Positions 1 to 9,809 of a stretch of 64,000 nucleotides of DNA are shown in pieces (position 1 is the first letter of the stretch; each line of letters opens with the position of its first letter). Source of the stretch: Alphaproteobacteria bacterium (GTDB taxonomy: Bacteria > Pseudomonadota > Alphaproteobacteria > Micropepsales > Micropepsaceae); NCBI GenBank assembly GCA_017308375.1, contig JAFKEW010000050.1, positions 60,305 to 124,304 on the forward strand, read 5' to 3'. Position numbers and translations under genes: made by a program. The notes beneath the pieces are model-generated. The model had not been told where the DNA came from. It saw only the letters and a list, made by a program, of their open reading frames with translations, and searched no databases.

Positions 1-1020
1 GATCAGATTGTCGAAGGCGACTATCAGGCTGCGCTAACGGCTGCGCAATGCGTTGGCATTCTTGCACCCGGCGCGACAGAGGCGATGTTGCGCGACGTTG
101 CGGCCATGTTCGGCAAGGACGCGATCCGCGTGAAGGGGAAACTCGAAGACGGGCAGGCGCGTGAGATCATGGCGCTGCTGCACGATCATATGGGCCGCCG
201 CACCGTCGAAAATCCCGATCTTGCGCACCGGGCTGCGCGTCAGGGTCTCTCGGGGAAAATCCGCGAGATGGAAGAGCAGGGCTTCACCATTCTTGAGCAC
301 GCCATCGCGCCTGAATTTGCGGACGAGGTGCGTGCCGCCACCTTGCGTGCGCTGCTGCCGCATCAAAGTGTGTCCATGAACTGGATGCTTTATCACGGCC
401 GCGAGTTCGAGCGGCTGGTACAGAATCCGCTGCTGATGACCTTGATCGACGCCTCGCTCGGCCGTGGCGCCGTCATCGCGTCGCTCAGCTCGATCAAGCG
501 CGGCCCCGGCCCCGGTTTTATTCCGATGCACACCGATTATGCGCATGTGCCGGAGCCTTATCCCGAATTCGCTTTGACCGGTGTCGGCGTCTGGGCGCTG
601 GAGGACTGGCGTGTGGAATCCGGCCCAACATGGCTTGTACCCGGCAGCCATAAAATGCGCCGTCCGCCGCGCCCGGGCGAAGGGCACAATGGCGCGGTGC
701 CGATCGAAATGCCCAAGGGGTCGGTGGTGTTCTTCACCCATGGCGTCTGGCATTGGCAGGGTGACCGGACAGAGCCGGGCGATCGCATCACGCTTCACAT
801 GCATTTCAATCGCGGCATCCTGCGCAGTCTTGAGCCGAAGAAGGTCGATGTGCAGATGCTGCACCGGAATGCGCCGCGCTTGGGCGAAATGCTGGGGGAA
901 GACGACTGGTTCGACAAGATGTCGGCGTCCGGCCGCGATCACGTCCGCTTCGCCTATATGCAGCAATTGCTGGCCTTCAACGAGCAGCAGAAGAAGCAGA
1001 TTCTGGCAGGGGCGGCCTGA
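1..1020 (+). CDS. Phytanoyl-CoA dioxygenase (PhyH) family protein, 5' end outside window
   Basis: The reading frame is open from base 1 with no convincing start, so the gene enters the window from the left; the first internal ATG is at 85. PhyH proteins are Fe(II)/2-oxoglutarate oxygenases that hydroxylate acyl-CoA or other small substrates. Counting from that ATG, the iron-binding HxD is at His149/Asp151 (MHTDYAH), a PGSH loop follows near residue 186, the distal His is His219 or His223 (THGVWHW), and Arg234 is placed to bind 2-oxoglutarate. A Baeyer-Villiger monooxygenase gene follows on the same strand after about 105 bp, suggesting a shared oxidative pathway. The substrate is not predictable; the family is certain, the missing N-terminus is not visible. 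Confidence 0.85.
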   Translation, partial: DQIVEGDYQAALTAAQCVGILAPGATEAMLRDVAAMFGKDAIRVKGKLEDGQAREIMALLHDHMGRRTVENPDLAHRAARQGLSGKIREMEEQGFTILEHAIAPEFADEVRAATLRALLPHQSVSMNWMLYHGREFERLVQNPLLMTLIDASLGRGAVIASLSSIKRGPGPGFIPMHTDYAHVPEPYPEFALTGVGVWALEDWRVESGPTWLVPGSHKMRRPPRPGEGHNGAVPIEMPKGSVVFFTHGVWHWQGDRTEPGDRITLHMHFNRGILRSLEPKKVDVQMLHRNAPRLGEMLGEDDWFDKMSASGRDHVRFAYMQQLLAFNEQQKKQILAGAA

Positions 1021-1057
1021 ACCGGGCATACCCCGGATTCGAAAATTTGGCTGGCGC

Positions 1058-1093
1058 TTGAAACACGCCGTGTGCATACTGACAATAAGTCAG
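1058..1093 (+). promoter_or_regulatory. Candidate promoter with overlapping palindromic operator before the BVMO gene
   Basis: TTGAAA (1058-1063) and GACAAT (1081-1086) are separated by 17 bp. A perfect palindrome, CTGAC-AATAA-GTCAG (1079-1093), covers the -10 element. A palindrome at that position is what a repressor such as the TetR protein encoded at 2965-3582 would need, but that pairing is inference. Confidence 0.4.
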
Positions 1094-1125
1094 AACCGAA
1101 AATTCACGCAACAGGGGCTTTCTCG

Positions 1126-2958
1126 ATGGCACGCGAAACCGATACCGCAACGGCACCGCAATCCGTGGATAACGATCTGGGGTTCGATCCCGATGCGCTG
1201 CACGCCAAATATCAGGCAGAGCGGGATAAGCGGCTGCGCACGGATGGTAACGAGCAGTATGTGGAGATCGCAGGCCGCTTTGCGCATTACCTCGATGATC
1301 CCTACGTCGCGCCGCTGAACCGCGCACCGCTCCATGACGATGTGGAGGTGCTGATCGTTGGCGGTGGTTTCGGCGGATTGCTGGCGGGTGCGCGGCTGCG
1401 GCAGGCCGGTGTGGAAGATATCCGCATCATTGAAAAGGGCGGCGACTTCGGTGGCACCTGGTATTGGAACCGGTATCCGGGGGCTGCCTGCGATATCGAA
1501 TCCTACATCTATCTGCCGCTGCTGGAAGAAATCGGCTACATGCCGGTCGAGAAATATTCGCGCGCGCCCGAAATTCTGAAGCATAGCCGTGCGATCGGAA
1601 AGAAATTCGATCTCTATCGCAATGCCTGTTTCCAGACGGAAGTCACGGAAATGCGGTGGGATGAGAACGCCGCACGATGGATCGTTCGGACCAATCGCGA
1701 TGATGCCATGCGGGCCCGGTTCATCGTGATGGCCAATGGTCCGCTGCATCGCCCGAAGCTACCCGGTATTCCCGGTATTGAAAGTTTCAAGGGCCATTCC
1801 TTCCACACCAGCCGGTGGGATTATGCCTATACCGGCGGCGACTCGACGGGAAATCTCGCAAAGCTGTCGGACAAGCGTGTTGGGATTATCGGCACCGGTG
1901 CGACGGCGGTGCAATGCGTGCCGCATTTGGGGCAGGCGGCGAAACATCTTTATGTGTTTCAGCGCACCCCGTCTTCGATTGACGTCCGCGCCAACCGGCC
2001 GACCGATGCGCAATGGGCAGAAGGTTTGGAGCCGGGCTGGCAAAAGCGGCGCATGGACAATTTCAATGTCCTCGTCTCAGGCGGTTTTCAGGACGAAGAC
2101 CTCGTTAATGACGGATGGACCGACATTATTGGCAACATCCTGTTTCTGGCCCGCAAGCGCCAGCAGGATGGCGCCCCGGCAGAAGATGCCGCAACCCTGA
2201 TGCAGTTGGCCGACTTCAAAAAGATGGAACAGGTCCGCGCCCGTGTCGATTCCATTGTGGCGGATCAGAAAACGGCTGAAGCCCTGAAACCGTATTACAA
2301 TCAGTTCTGCAAGCGTCCATGCTTTCACGATGAGTATCTTCAGACCTTCAATCGTCCCAATGTGACGCTGGTCGACACGGCCGGTCAGGGTGTGGAGCGG
2401 ATCACCGAACACGGCATCGTCGCCAATGGGCGGGAATATGAAATCGACTGTCTGATCTATGCCACGGGGTTTGAAGTCGGCACCAGTTACACGCGCCGGT
2501 CCGGGTATGAACTCTATGGCCGGGGCGGCCTCGCGCTTTCTGAAAAATGGAAGGATGGCGTTGCCACCTTGCATGGCATGCACACGCGCGGTTTTCCGAA
2601 CGTATTCATTATGAGCAATGCACAATCCGGTTTTACGGCCAATTTTCCCCACATGCTGGATGAGCAGAGCCGGCACCTGGCCTACATCGTCAGGCACGCC
2701 GCCTCTCACCAGATAAGAGTGGTGGAAGCCGCGCAGGAGGCGGAGAGCGCCTGGGTCGAAACCATCGCGTCGCTTGCGATCATGCGGCAGAAATTCTTCG
2801 AGGAGTGTACGCCGGGTTACTATAACAATGAGGGAAAGCTGTCGCCGTTGGCGGCACGAAGCGGTCCCTACGGTGCCGGCCCGATCGCCTTCGTCCAGGT
2901 TCTGGAGGATTGGCGCTCCGATGGAACGCTCAAGGGCCTTGAACTGACGGCTTCCTAG
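1126..2958 (+). CDS. Type I Baeyer-Villiger monooxygenase / flavin-containing monooxygenase
   Basis: This 610-aa flavoprotein should use FAD, NADPH and O2 to insert oxygen next to a ketone, giving an ester or lactone. From the ATG at 1126, an FAD Rossmann motif VGGGFGG lies at residues 78-84, the [16 protein letters not shown] segment typical of BVMOs follows, and the class fingerprint FxGxxxHxxxW(D) is at 221-232 ([12 protein letters not shown]). The NADPH Rossmann motif GTGATA is near 255 and an ATG-type motif (YATGFE) is near 450. An in-frame ATG at 1072 would add 18 residues, but AGGGG about 10 bases before 1126 favours the shorter form. It lies between a PhyH oxygenase and a convergent TetR gene. 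The physiological ketone is unknown. Confidence 0.9.
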   Translation: MARETDTATAPQSVDNDLGFDPDALHAKYQAERDKRLRTDGNEQYVEIAGRFAHYLDDPYVAPLNRAPLHDDVEVLIVGGGFGGLLAGARLRQAGVEDIRIIEKGGDFGGTWYWNRYPGAACDIESYIYLPLLEEIGYMPVEKYSRAPEILKHSRAIGKKFDLYRNACFQTEVTEMRWDENAARWIVRTNRDDAMRARFIVMANGPLHRPKLPGIPGIESFKGHSFHTSRWDYAYTGGDSTGNLAKLSDKRVGIIGTGATAVQCVPHLGQAAKHLYVFQRTPSSIDVRANRPTDAQWAEGLEPGWQKRRMDNFNVLVSGGFQDEDLVNDGWTDIIGNILFLARKRQQDGAPAEDAATLMQLADFKKMEQVRARVDSIVADQKTAEALKPYYNQFCKRPCFHDEYLQTFNRPNVTLVDTAGQGVERITEHGIVANGREYEIDCLIYATGFEVGTSYTRRSGYELYGRGGLALSEKWKDGVATLHGMHTRGFPNVFIMSNAQSGFTANFPHMLDEQSRHLAYIVRHAASHQIRVVEAAQEAESAWVETIASLAIMRQKFFEECTPGYYNNEGKLSPLAARSGPYGAGPIAFVQVLEDWRSDGTLKGLELTAS

Positions 2959-2964
2959 GGCGTT

Positions 2965-3582
2965 TCAGCGTAACCGGTTCAATGCGTTTGCGATGGCCTG
3001 CTGATGGGTTCGCGACATCTGCTGGGCGAGCGCTTTTGGCATTGTCCTGTTTAAGTGGCTTGCCGTTGCGGAGAGTTGCAAGGCAAAGACACAGGACGCC
3101 ATCAGCGCATCATCGTCGGCGCTGGGAAAGTGCTTTCTTGCTTCCACAAGAAGATGCGCGGCATTTGTCAGCGTTGCCTGCGCTTCCAGGGTCTGAAGGT
3201 TGGAATCCCCCTGAACAATGGACCAAAGGCTTCCGAACATGGGCTCACGGGATCGCAATTCATCGTACATTTGGTAGATCGACAGCATCGCATGAATGAA
3301 GGCATCCGCGTCGGCAATGTTCGCCAGATGGCGTTGGATGCGTTCCTCCATATAGGAATTGTGCTGCTGAAGGATCGCCCTGTTAATGGCGGATTTGTCC
3401 TCGAAATAGCGGTAAACAGCTCCGATGACGATATCGGCCCGTTGGGCGATTTCCGTCATTGTTACGGTTTCTGCCCCTTTTTCGATCGTCAGGGCAATGG
3501 TGGAATCGATAATGCGTTGAACCGTTGCCCTTGAACGGGTTTGGGTTGCCGTGCTCCTGCCGGGTCGTGCCGTTGCGCTCAT
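2965..3582 (-). CDS. TetR/AcrR family transcriptional regulator
   Basis: This 205-aa protein has an N-terminal TetR helix-turn-helix (TMTEIAQRADIVIGAVYRYFEDKSAI, about residues 40-65) and a variable helical ligand domain. The frame is open far upstream, but the family length (about 200 aa), an AGAGG before the ATG at 3582 and the loss of protein-like sequence further up support this start. It is convergent with the monooxygenase gene, with only 6 bp between stop codons. A role as its local repressor is a reasonable guess. Its own upstream region carries GTAACGG/CCGTTAC arms that could be an autoregulatory site. Confidence 0.85.
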   Translation of the reverse strand: MSATARPGRSTATQTRSRATVQRIIDSTIALTIEKGAETVTMTEIAQRADIVIGAVYRYFEDKSAINRAILQQHNSYMEERIQRHLANIADADAFIHAMLSIYQMYDELRSREPMFGSLWSIVQGDSNLQTLEAQATLTNAAHLLVEARKHFPSADDDALMASCVFALQLSATASHLNRTMPKALAQQMSRTHQQAIANALNRLR

Positions 3583-4004
3583 GGGCCTCTGCCGCGCGTC
3601 TGGAAGCATCGCCTGTCGTGCGGGGCAGTCTTCGCCCCGGGGGCGAATCTCACCGGCGTTGCGGATTGCAAGAACGCGCTGTGATATCGTGCCGGCAATC
3701 GTGCTGTTGGATCTGCCGCCGGCAAAGGCTGAATGTATCGGTCTGGAACATCGATCATTTGTCTTGCCACGATATTGTGTGCCATTGCTGCGCGCAACGG
3801 CGGATGGCATCCAGCGATGTCGCACAGTGAAATTTCTCGATGAACGTTGCACTTCCGTAACGGGTGAAGCGGCCGAAAAACCGTTATCCGTTACATGCGT
3901 CACATGCTGACGCCGTTCCGGGCCGGCTGATTCCGGCGGCCATGGGTATCACTGTTCCCGCCAACCGGTTGGACACCAAGCACAATTTGCAGGTTTGAGC
4001 CCCG
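3583..4004. other. Non-coding gap upstream of the TetR gene
   Basis: No credible gene is seen in these 422 bases. It holds an inverted repeat GTAACGG (3857-3863) / CCGTTAC (3888-3894) with an extra CCGTTA at 3881-3886, and a short hairpin GCCGG-N6-CCGGC near 3920-3936 without a T-tract. The first could be an operator for the TetR gene reading away to the left; the second might end the transcript arriving from the TPR gene. Confidence 0.4.
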
Positions 4005-4829
4005 TTAGTCTGCGGGGTAGCCTTGCGCACGTTTCCGCAATTTCTCGTAAGCCGGAATGTCGCCCTGTCGCAACGTGGCCAGCATCGTGCGTGCCTGGCC
4101 TTGGACATAAATCTCATATGCCGTTTGAGGAACACCGGTTGCGGCAAAGCTGAGTGCACTCTCGATGTCCTTGAAATATTTCTTGCGATCATAGCCGGAT
4201 AACGCCAGCGCATATTGATAGCGTAGAACGATATTACCCGGTGCGGCCTGGAATGCTTTCTGAAAATCCGCTACCCCGGCATCCAGCGTCGCCCCATAGA
4301 GCATGTCGGCGAGTGTGCCGCCCGCAACGCGGGCGATTTCGATATTCCAGCCCCCGATCGCGGCAAGGGCCCAGGAATTGTTGGGCTCCAGCCGCAACGC
4401 CGTATCGATTTCATTCTTGGCGGCATCGGCATATCCGCGCAGCCGTGCCGCAACAATCCCGACAATGCGCGTTTGATAGCCGATTGCAGCAGCCAGAAAG
4501 ATGTGCGGATTGGCAAGATCGGGATTTTTCCCGATGGCCTGGCGCAACAGCTTTTCCGTCTTTTGCAGGCAATCCAGACATGGCGTTTCGCGCATCATTT
4601 CCTGCGCCATCATCGCGCGCGCGGCAACCGTCAGGCTCTTTGCGGTGTTTTCTGCGATACCGGTTTGAATGGCGCGATCATACGCGCCCGTTCGATAGAA
4701 CTCAGCCGGTGAATCGTCAGCGAGAGCCGGCCAGGCCCCTGTTGAGAATACAAGAACCAGGAACAAGCATGCTAGTGCGGTTCGGATTGTGCGAAGGTCG
4801 AGAAGAGTTTTTGATTGCGCGTTTTCCAT
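4005..4829 (-). CDS. Exported tetratricopeptide-repeat-like protein
   Basis: This 274-aa protein starts with an uncleaved-looking or signal hydrophobic segment (residues 17-37, ending in ALA-DD), placing the rest in the periplasm. The body is alpha-helical with TPR-like units, for example NPDLANPHIFLAAAIGY and AKNEIDTALRLEPNNSWALA, and carries a CLDC pair. Its start overlaps the end of the SGNH-like gene by 58 bases, so it is probably co-transcribed with the MBOAT/SGNH pair. The family is not recognised further; a scaffold role in envelope polymer modification is speculative. Confidence 0.7.
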   Translation of the reverse strand: MENAQSKTLLDLRTIRTALACLFLVLVFSTGAWPALADDSPAEFYRTGAYDRAIQTGIAENTAKSLTVAARAMMAQEMMRETPCLDCLQKTEKLLRQAIGKNPDLANPHIFLAAAIGYQTRIVGIVAARLRGYADAAKNEIDTALRLEPNNSWALAAIGGWNIEIARVAGGTLADMLYGATLDAGVADFQKAFQAAPGNIVLRYQYALALSGYDRKKYFKDIESALSFAATGVPQTAYEIYVQGQARTMLATLRQGDIPAYEKLRKRAQGYPAD

Positions 4830-5923
4830 GCCTGGACCTGAGGGATAATGGAATCGATCAAAGATGCGGCGTTCGGATTGCGGGTGAGTTCATTGCCAAG
4901 TGCCGCTCCGCCGGGTCTGCTTCCATCCAGCATGGCATGCAGAAGCATGATGCCGGTTTGTGGCCGTATGTGAACGGGGTCGCCATAATAGAGGCTCTTT
5001 TGTCCTTTTGCCGCTGCCATGTCGGCCGTGATGGCGTTCAGGGTCATGAAATCGAACAGCCGGACCTTGTTCGAACATTGGGAATTGTGGCGTTTGACTT
5101 CCGTCAGAATGGTTTTCTTGTAAGCGATGAAATGCGTCGCGTCGTTGGCGGCATAGTCTGCGATCAGCGCAAAATTGTCCGGTGGGAAGTACCAATAGAC
5201 TGCGGCCGGTGAATGGCAGAGCGCATCCAGTGATGCGCGGACCTGTGTCAGCCGCCATGGGTTCAGCCGCATGGTGCGCTCTTTCCGGCGTGTAAGCTCC
5301 TTTTGGAAAACGCTTTGTGTCATCGGGGCGTAAGCCGTGAATACGTCGGGACGATCGGCAGGTGTTTCGCCAGCATGAAGATGCCCCAGCAGCCAGACGC
5401 TCAGGGCGTGCATGCCAAGGGCGCCGCCTGAAAGATACCGCGACGTGAAAAGCCACAACCCACGGCGTGGGGTTGGGGCGCCCTCCGGCGTCACCGCCAG
5501 ACGGGTTTCGTCAAAGCCGGCGCCGAAAGGCTGTGCGGCCGTGCCGGACGCGAAAGCATCCAGCGCAACGATAATCGCTTTTACAGAAGGCTGGGCAACG
5601 GCGTCCTGGATATAGCGCCGGGCTTCATAGGCTGTCTCGCTGGATACGCCGTAATTGAAACTGCGGACGTGAAATGTGGGATCGACCAGTGTCGGATCGA
5701 ATGCCAGCCGTGCGCGGCTCGACCCGATGAAGACCATATCCGGTTTGATGCTGGCGAACCATGCGGGTTTCACGACGCGCTCAAACCCCGAAACCAGTTG
5801 GACGCCGCCGCGTGCAGGGTGAGACAGGATATAGTGCTCCGCCAGGGCGTTGAAGCTGATGGCGAGCAACACCATCACGCCTGCGATCCCGAAAAACCAG
5901 ATAAGGAAACGGCGGCTCTGCAT
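4772..5923 (-). CDS. SGNH/AlgJ-like acyltransferase partner protein
   Basis: This 383-aa protein has an N-terminal membrane anchor (residues 7-28) and a periplasmic domain. A GSSR block at 67-70 (FIGSSRARL) fits the nucleophile serine of SGNH-fold enzymes, and Asp315/His318 (GDPVHIRP) fit the catalytic DxxH. Such proteins accept acyl groups passed across the membrane by an MBOAT protein and put them on a polymer, as in alginate O-acetylation (AlgI with AlgJ/AlgX). Its ATG overlaps the MBOAT stop (TGATG), so translation is coupled. There is no alginate cluster here, so the acceptor is unknown. Confidence 0.75.
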   Translation of the reverse strand: MQSRRFLIWFFGIAGVMVLLAISFNALAEHYILSHPARGGVQLVSGFERVVKPAWFASIKPDMVFIGSSRARLAFDPTLVDPTFHVRSFNYGVSSETAYEARRYIQDAVAQPSVKAIIVALDAFASGTAAQPFGAGFDETRLAVTPEGAPTPRRGLWLFTSRYLSGGALGMHALSVWLLGHLHAGETPADRPDVFTAYAPMTQSVFQKELTRRKERTMRLNPWRLTQVRASLDALCHSPAAVYWYFPPDNFALIADYAANDATHFIAYKKTILTEVKRHNSQCSNKVRLFDFMTLNAITADMAAAKGQKSLYYGDPVHIRPQTGIMLLHAMLDGSRPGGAALGNELTRNPNAASLIDSIIPQVQAWKTRNQKLFSTFAQSEPH

Positions 5924-7410
5924 CAGAATTGGAAATAGATGAAGGGGCTGAGATTGGACAGCGCCATGACGGAGACCACGAACAGAAGCCCGAACGCGAT
6001 CGCGCTGCGTGTGCCCGGTATCCATGCCCAGCGGCCGATGTCGCGCACGCCCGCATCGCGATAATAAGACTCCAGCGCCGGGCGCAGCCGCCAGGTGATC
6101 TCCATGCTGTTGGGCGCCCCCCAGACGATCGCGAACATTGCGACAAAACCGGCCCAGGCGAGCGGGCCAAAGGACAGGATGTGGCTGTCGCCGCCGGCCC
6201 CGGCAAGGCCCGCCATCATGGCGAGCGCCGAATCGAAGCTTTGCGAGCGGAATACCGTCCAGGCGAACAATGTCGCCAGAAAGGTGACCGCCACGGAAAG
6301 TGCCCGGGTCAGTGGCCGGAACCGTTTGGGCACGTTCAAGCCCGCGCGGCGCGTCACGTGCCGCCACGCATGGTTGACGATGAGATAGACGCCGTGTAGG
6401 CCGCCCCACAGAACGAAGGTCCAGTTGGCGCCATGCCACAGGCCGCCGAGCAACATGGTGATGAGCAGATTTGCATAGCGCCGCACCGATCCATGCCGGT
6501 TGCCGCCCAGGGGGATGTAGAGATAGTCGCGCAGGAAGGTGGACAGCGAAATATGCCAGAGCCGCCAGAACTCGATAATGCTGGTGGCCTTATAAGGGGA
6601 GTTGAAATTGATCGGCAGGCGCAGGCCGAACATGCATGCCGAGCCCAGCGCCATGTCGGAATAGGCGGAAAAGTCGAAGTAAATCTGAAAGGCGAAGAAC
6701 AGCGTCCCCATCCACGCATCGGCGGTCCCAATGGCCGCGCCATGGTTGGCGGCCGCGAACACCGCATCGGAAAAGGGGGCGATGTTGTCGGCGATCAGTG
6801 TCTTCTTGGCCAGGCCGATGGTGAACAGTGTGGCGCCGACGGCAATATCGTCTGCGCGGGTGTTGCTGTCGCGCCGGGTTCCAAATTGCGGAATGAGATC
6901 GTTGTGCCGGATGATGGGGCCGGCAATCAGGTGCGGGAAAAAGGCAACGAAAAGTGAATAGTCGAGCAGGGAATAATGCGGCGCCTTTCCGGCCGCGGCA
7001 TCCACCAGATAGCTGATCTGTTCGAAGGTGAAGAAGGAAATTGCAAGCGGCAGAAAAAGGCTCGGGATCGGCAGGTCCGCCGCGAACAGGGTGTTTGCGG
7101 TTTGTGCAAACAGACCCGCATATTTGAACCAGGCTATCAGTCCGAGGTTGAAAACAAGCCCCAATATCAGAAGCCAGTGAACCGTGCGGCCATCCCTGAA
7201 CCGTCGCGTCAGCATTGTGCCGATTGCGTAATTGACGAAGGTCGAGGTGAGCAGAAGGGCGAGGAAGTCCACCCGCCACCAGGCATAGAACACCAGGGAA
7301 ATCAGAAGAAGAAACGTCCGCCGCAGGCCGGGCAGGCGTGCTTCCAGGAAAATGAAAATGGAAACGGTCAATGCGAGGAAGATCAGATAGGGGTACGAAC
7401 TGAAGATCAT
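5923..7410 (-). CDS. MBOAT family O-acyltransferase (AlgI-like)
   Basis: This 495-aa polytopic inner-membrane protein has about ten hydrophobic segments. The MBOAT hallmarks are present: FWRLWHISLS at 281-290 and the invariant active-site His326 in GGLWHGANW. AlgI-type MBOATs move acetyl or other acyl groups from a cytoplasmic donor across the membrane to an extracytoplasmic acceptor system. It precedes the SGNH-like gene with a one-base overlap. It begins 67 bp after the Mla auxiliary lipoprotein gene on the same strand, so the lipid-transport and acylation genes may share a transcript. Confidence 0.9.
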   Translation of the reverse strand: MIFSSYPYLIFLALTVSIFIFLEARLPGLRRTFLLLISLVFYAWWRVDFLALLLTSTFVNYAIGTMLTRRFRDGRTVHWLLILGLVFNLGLIAWFKYAGLFAQTANTLFAADLPIPSLFLPLAISFFTFEQISYLVDAAAGKAPHYSLLDYSLFVAFFPHLIAGPIIRHNDLIPQFGTRRDSNTRADDIAVGATLFTIGLAKKTLIADNIAPFSDAVFAAANHGAAIGTADAWMGTLFFAFQIYFDFSAYSDMALGSACMFGLRLPINFNSPYKATSIIEFWRLWHISLSTFLRDYLYIPLGGNRHGSVRRYANLLITMLLGGLWHGANWTFVLWGGLHGVYLIVNHAWRHVTRRAGLNVPKRFRPLTRALSVAVTFLATLFAWTVFRSQSFDSALAMMAGLAGAGGDSHILSFGPLAWAGFVAMFAIVWGAPNSMEITWRLRPALESYYRDAGVRDIGRWAWIPGTRSAIAFGLLFVVSVMALSNLSPFIYFQF

Positions 7411-7477
7411 CGCAAGGGTCGCTTTGCGCGCTGGTTTTTGGCGCCGCGCGCCATTCGCTCACACTATGCCGATTTGA

Positions 7478-8125
7478 TCAGGGCTTGGAAGCCTCCGGCC
7501 CCGCCGCATGAAGGGTCCAGTCCACGATCTGTTTCAACGCCTCGCTCAAGGCGCGGTTGAACGCCAGGACCACGCTGTCCACGCTGTTGGCATCGGCCTC
7601 AGTGGATTGCTCGATCCGCCGGCGCGCCACCAAAGTGCGGCCATGCCTTCGTACCAGCATGGCTTCAAGTGAAACAACAATTTCCGGTGCCATATCCGGA
7701 ACGGCGTAGTGGGCGGAGAAATCAAGGATCGTTGTCATCAACTGGTAATCCGCCCGCAAAGCGGCCGTGTCCGGTGATACCGCGCCGATCTTGCCGCTGC
7801 CCTGAAAGGCCTGAACCAGCAGGCCCCTGAGCAGGACCGGCAGGCGATCGGGCCATGCCGCGTCGGCGTAATAGTCCATCCGTGTCGGCGGATTGATCAA
7901 AGCGATGCGGTCGGTGTCGAAGCTTTGCGATGCTTCGGGCAATGCAATCTGCAGGGCCCATTGAACCGCGGGTGCGTCGGGCGGGGGCTGAAGCTGTGGC
8001 GCCAGAATGTAGAGTTGCGGGGCCGCACCCGGACCGACAATTCTGCTGCAGCCGGCAAGGGCGAACAGGGCCGCTGCCGAGGCTATCCAGTATCTGCGTG
8101 TGGGCGCGAAGCGATTGTCGTTCAT
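7478..8125 (-). CDS. ABC-type transport auxiliary lipoprotein (PqiC/ABC_trans_aux-like)
   Basis: This 215-aa protein has a lipoprotein signal ending in the lipobox LAGC (Cys26), so it is probably anchored in the outer membrane facing the periplasm. The remainder (LYILAPQLQ..., ALQIALPEASQSFDTDRIAL..., YYADAAWPDRLPVLLRGLLVQAF) matches the pattern of auxiliary lipoproteins that accompany MCE transporters in alphaproteobacteria. It overlaps mlaD by four bases (ATGA), so it is the fourth subunit of the same operon. It likely replaces the role of a separate outer-membrane receptor. Confidence 0.85.
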   Translation of the reverse strand: MNDNRFAPTRRYWIASAAALFALAGCSRIVGPGAAPQLYILAPQLQPPPDAPAVQWALQIALPEASQSFDTDRIALINPPTRMDYYADAAWPDRLPVLLRGLLVQAFQGSGKIGAVSPDTAALRADYQLMTTILDFSAHYAVPDMAPEIVVSLEAMLVRRHGRTLVARRRIEQSTEADANSVDSVVLAFNRALSEALKQIVDWTLHAAGPEASKP

Positions 8126-9012
8126 TTCGGGGTGTATCCCTTGCGGCGGTCGCCAAAGAAAAGCTGTGTCGGCTGGTTTTCCAGCCGGTCGGACAGCCGG
8201 GAAAGGTTCGTAACCATCACACGCGTTTCGCTGATCAGGTCGGAGAGTTGTGCCAGCCCTTCGCCCGTCACGAAGGCGTTTGTGTTGTTGGCAAGACGGT
8301 TGAGCGACGTGGCGGTTTCGTTCGCGTTGTGGACCATGGTGTCGACATTGCCCAGCGTCGTATGCATTTCCTCCAGAGCTTCGTTAAGGGATTTGGTCGC
8401 CGTCGCAAAATTCGACAGCGTGGCGCCGATGTCGGCGGAATGCTGCTGAAGGACACCGGTCGTCTCTTGAAGGTTGGCAAGCGATGCCGAAATGGCGGCG
8501 CGGTTTTTGTCGCTGAGCACGTCCAGAAGCCGGTCACTGATCTTGTTCAGTTTGTTCACCAGTTCCGGTGCGCTTTCGACCAGTTGCTGAATGGTGGAGG
8601 GGCGGGAACGGATGACCGGGTATTGGCGGCCGGGCGTTTCGGTAATCAGGGGCGAGTCCTTGGTGCCGCCGTCAATTTCGACATAGGCGCTCCCCGTCAG
8701 GCCCTGGCTCGCGATGCTTGCGACAGAGTCTTCGTGAATTTTCACGTCCGGCTTGATCTGGAGTGTGGCAATGACTTTTTTGGGATCGTCGGGATCGAAC
8801 GCCACATCCGTCACCCGGCCCACGTCAATGCCGTTGTAACGGACGGTGGTGCCGCTGCCGAGGCCGGTCACGGACCCTGTGAAATAAGTCTGATAATAAG
8901 CGAATTCCTTGCTGTACTGCGCACCCGCCAGCCACAGCAATGCAATGACCAGCCCGACGACACACGCCAGAACGAACGCACCGACAGCAACATAGTTCGC
9001 CTTCGTTTCCAT
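8122..9012 (-). CDS. mlaD: MCE/MlaD family lipid-transport substrate-binding protein
   Basis: This 296-aa protein has a single N-terminal membrane helix (residues 8-29), an MCE domain (about 38-115, with VRYNGIDVGRVTDV and SQGLTGSAYVEIDGG), and a long helical C-terminal part. MCE proteins form ring-shaped lipid channels on the periplasmic side of an ABC transporter. E. coli MlaD is about 183 aa, so the extra 110 residues form a helical extension as in longer MCE proteins. AAGGAGC precedes the ATG. It sits between the ATPase and lipoprotein genes and should bind the MlaE-like permease. Confidence 0.9.
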   Translation of the reverse strand: METKANYVAVGAFVLACVVGLVIALLWLAGAQYSKEFAYYQTYFTGSVTGLGSGTTVRYNGIDVGRVTDVAFDPDDPKKVIATLQIKPDVKIHEDSVASIASQGLTGSAYVEIDGGTKDSPLITETPGRQYPVIRSRPSTIQQLVESAPELVNKLNKISDRLLDVLSDKNRAAISASLANLQETTGVLQQHSADIGATLSNFATATKSLNEALEEMHTTLGNVDTMVHNANETATSLNRLANNTNAFVTGEGLAQLSDLISETRVMVTNLSRLSDRLENQPTQLFFGDRRKGYTPK

Positions 9013-9023
9013 GGCAGCTCCTT

Positions 9024-9809
9024 TTACGAGGCCAGTGCCGCGCGGCCGCGCGCCCCGCCGAAATATTCCTGTATCCAGGGGTTCGGGTCCCGCCGTATTT
9101 CGTCGATCGTGCCGATCTTTATTTTCTTGTCGACCAGAACGGCAATTCTGTCCGTGGTTGCGTACAACGTATCCAGATCGTGGGTCACCATGAACACGGT
9201 CAACCCAAGGCTCTGCTGCAGGTCGCGTACAAGAATATCGAAATTGGATGCCGAAATCGGGTCCAGCCCCGCAGTCGGCTCATCCAGAAACAACAATTCG
9301 GGATCGAGCGACAATGCGCGCGCCAAAGCGGCGCGTTTGATCATGCCACCGGAAAGTTCCGATGGATATTTCCATGCGGTGTCGGCCGGCAGTCCAACCA
9401 TGGCGAGTTTCATGGCCGTGATCTCGGTCATCAGGCCGGTGCCGATGGTTGTGTATTCACGCAACGGAACCTGAATGTTCTCTGCGATTGTCTGTGAACT
9501 GAATAATGCGCCAGCCTGAAATAACACACCCCAACGCATCTGCAAGGCCCGCATGTCCGGGTTTCCCGCTTCACCCGTCTCCTCGCCGAAGACGCGGATG
9601 GAGCCGGCGCGCGGTTGAACCAGACCGATGATCGCCCTGAGCAGCAAAGACTTGCCGGAGCCGGAGCCGCCGACGATTCCCAGCACTTCGCCGCGCCGCA
9701 CATCCAGATCGATATGATCGTGGATGATCTTGGTGCCAAAGCCGGTCACCAGCCCGCGCACGGCGATGACGGGATCGTTACGGCCTTCTGTGCCAGCTTG
9801 CACGATCAT
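9024..9809 (-). CDS. mlaF: MlaF-like ABC transporter ATP-binding protein
   Basis: This 261-aa cytoplasmic ATPase powers phospholipid transport with the MlaE-like permease. Walker A GGSGSGKS is at 47-54, the ABC signature LSGGM at 152-156 and Walker B LLFLDEPTAGLD begins at 172. The FDILVRDLQQSLGLTVFMVTHDLDTL region carries the H-loop histidine. Its ATG overlaps the permease stop by four bases, and mlaD follows after 11 bases, so the genes are one operon. Confidence 0.93.
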   Translation of the reverse strand: MIVQAGTEGRNDPVIAVRGLVTGFGTKIIHDHIDLDVRRGEVLGIVGGSGSGKSLLLRAIIGLVQPRAGSIRVFGEETGEAGNPDMRALQMRWGVLFQAGALFSSQTIAENIQVPLREYTTIGTGLMTEITAMKLAMVGLPADTAWKYPSELSGGMIKRAALARALSLDPELLFLDEPTAGLDPISASNFDILVRDLQQSLGLTVFMVTHDLDTLYATTDRIAVLVDKKIKIGTIDEIRRDPNPWIQEYFGGARGRAALAS

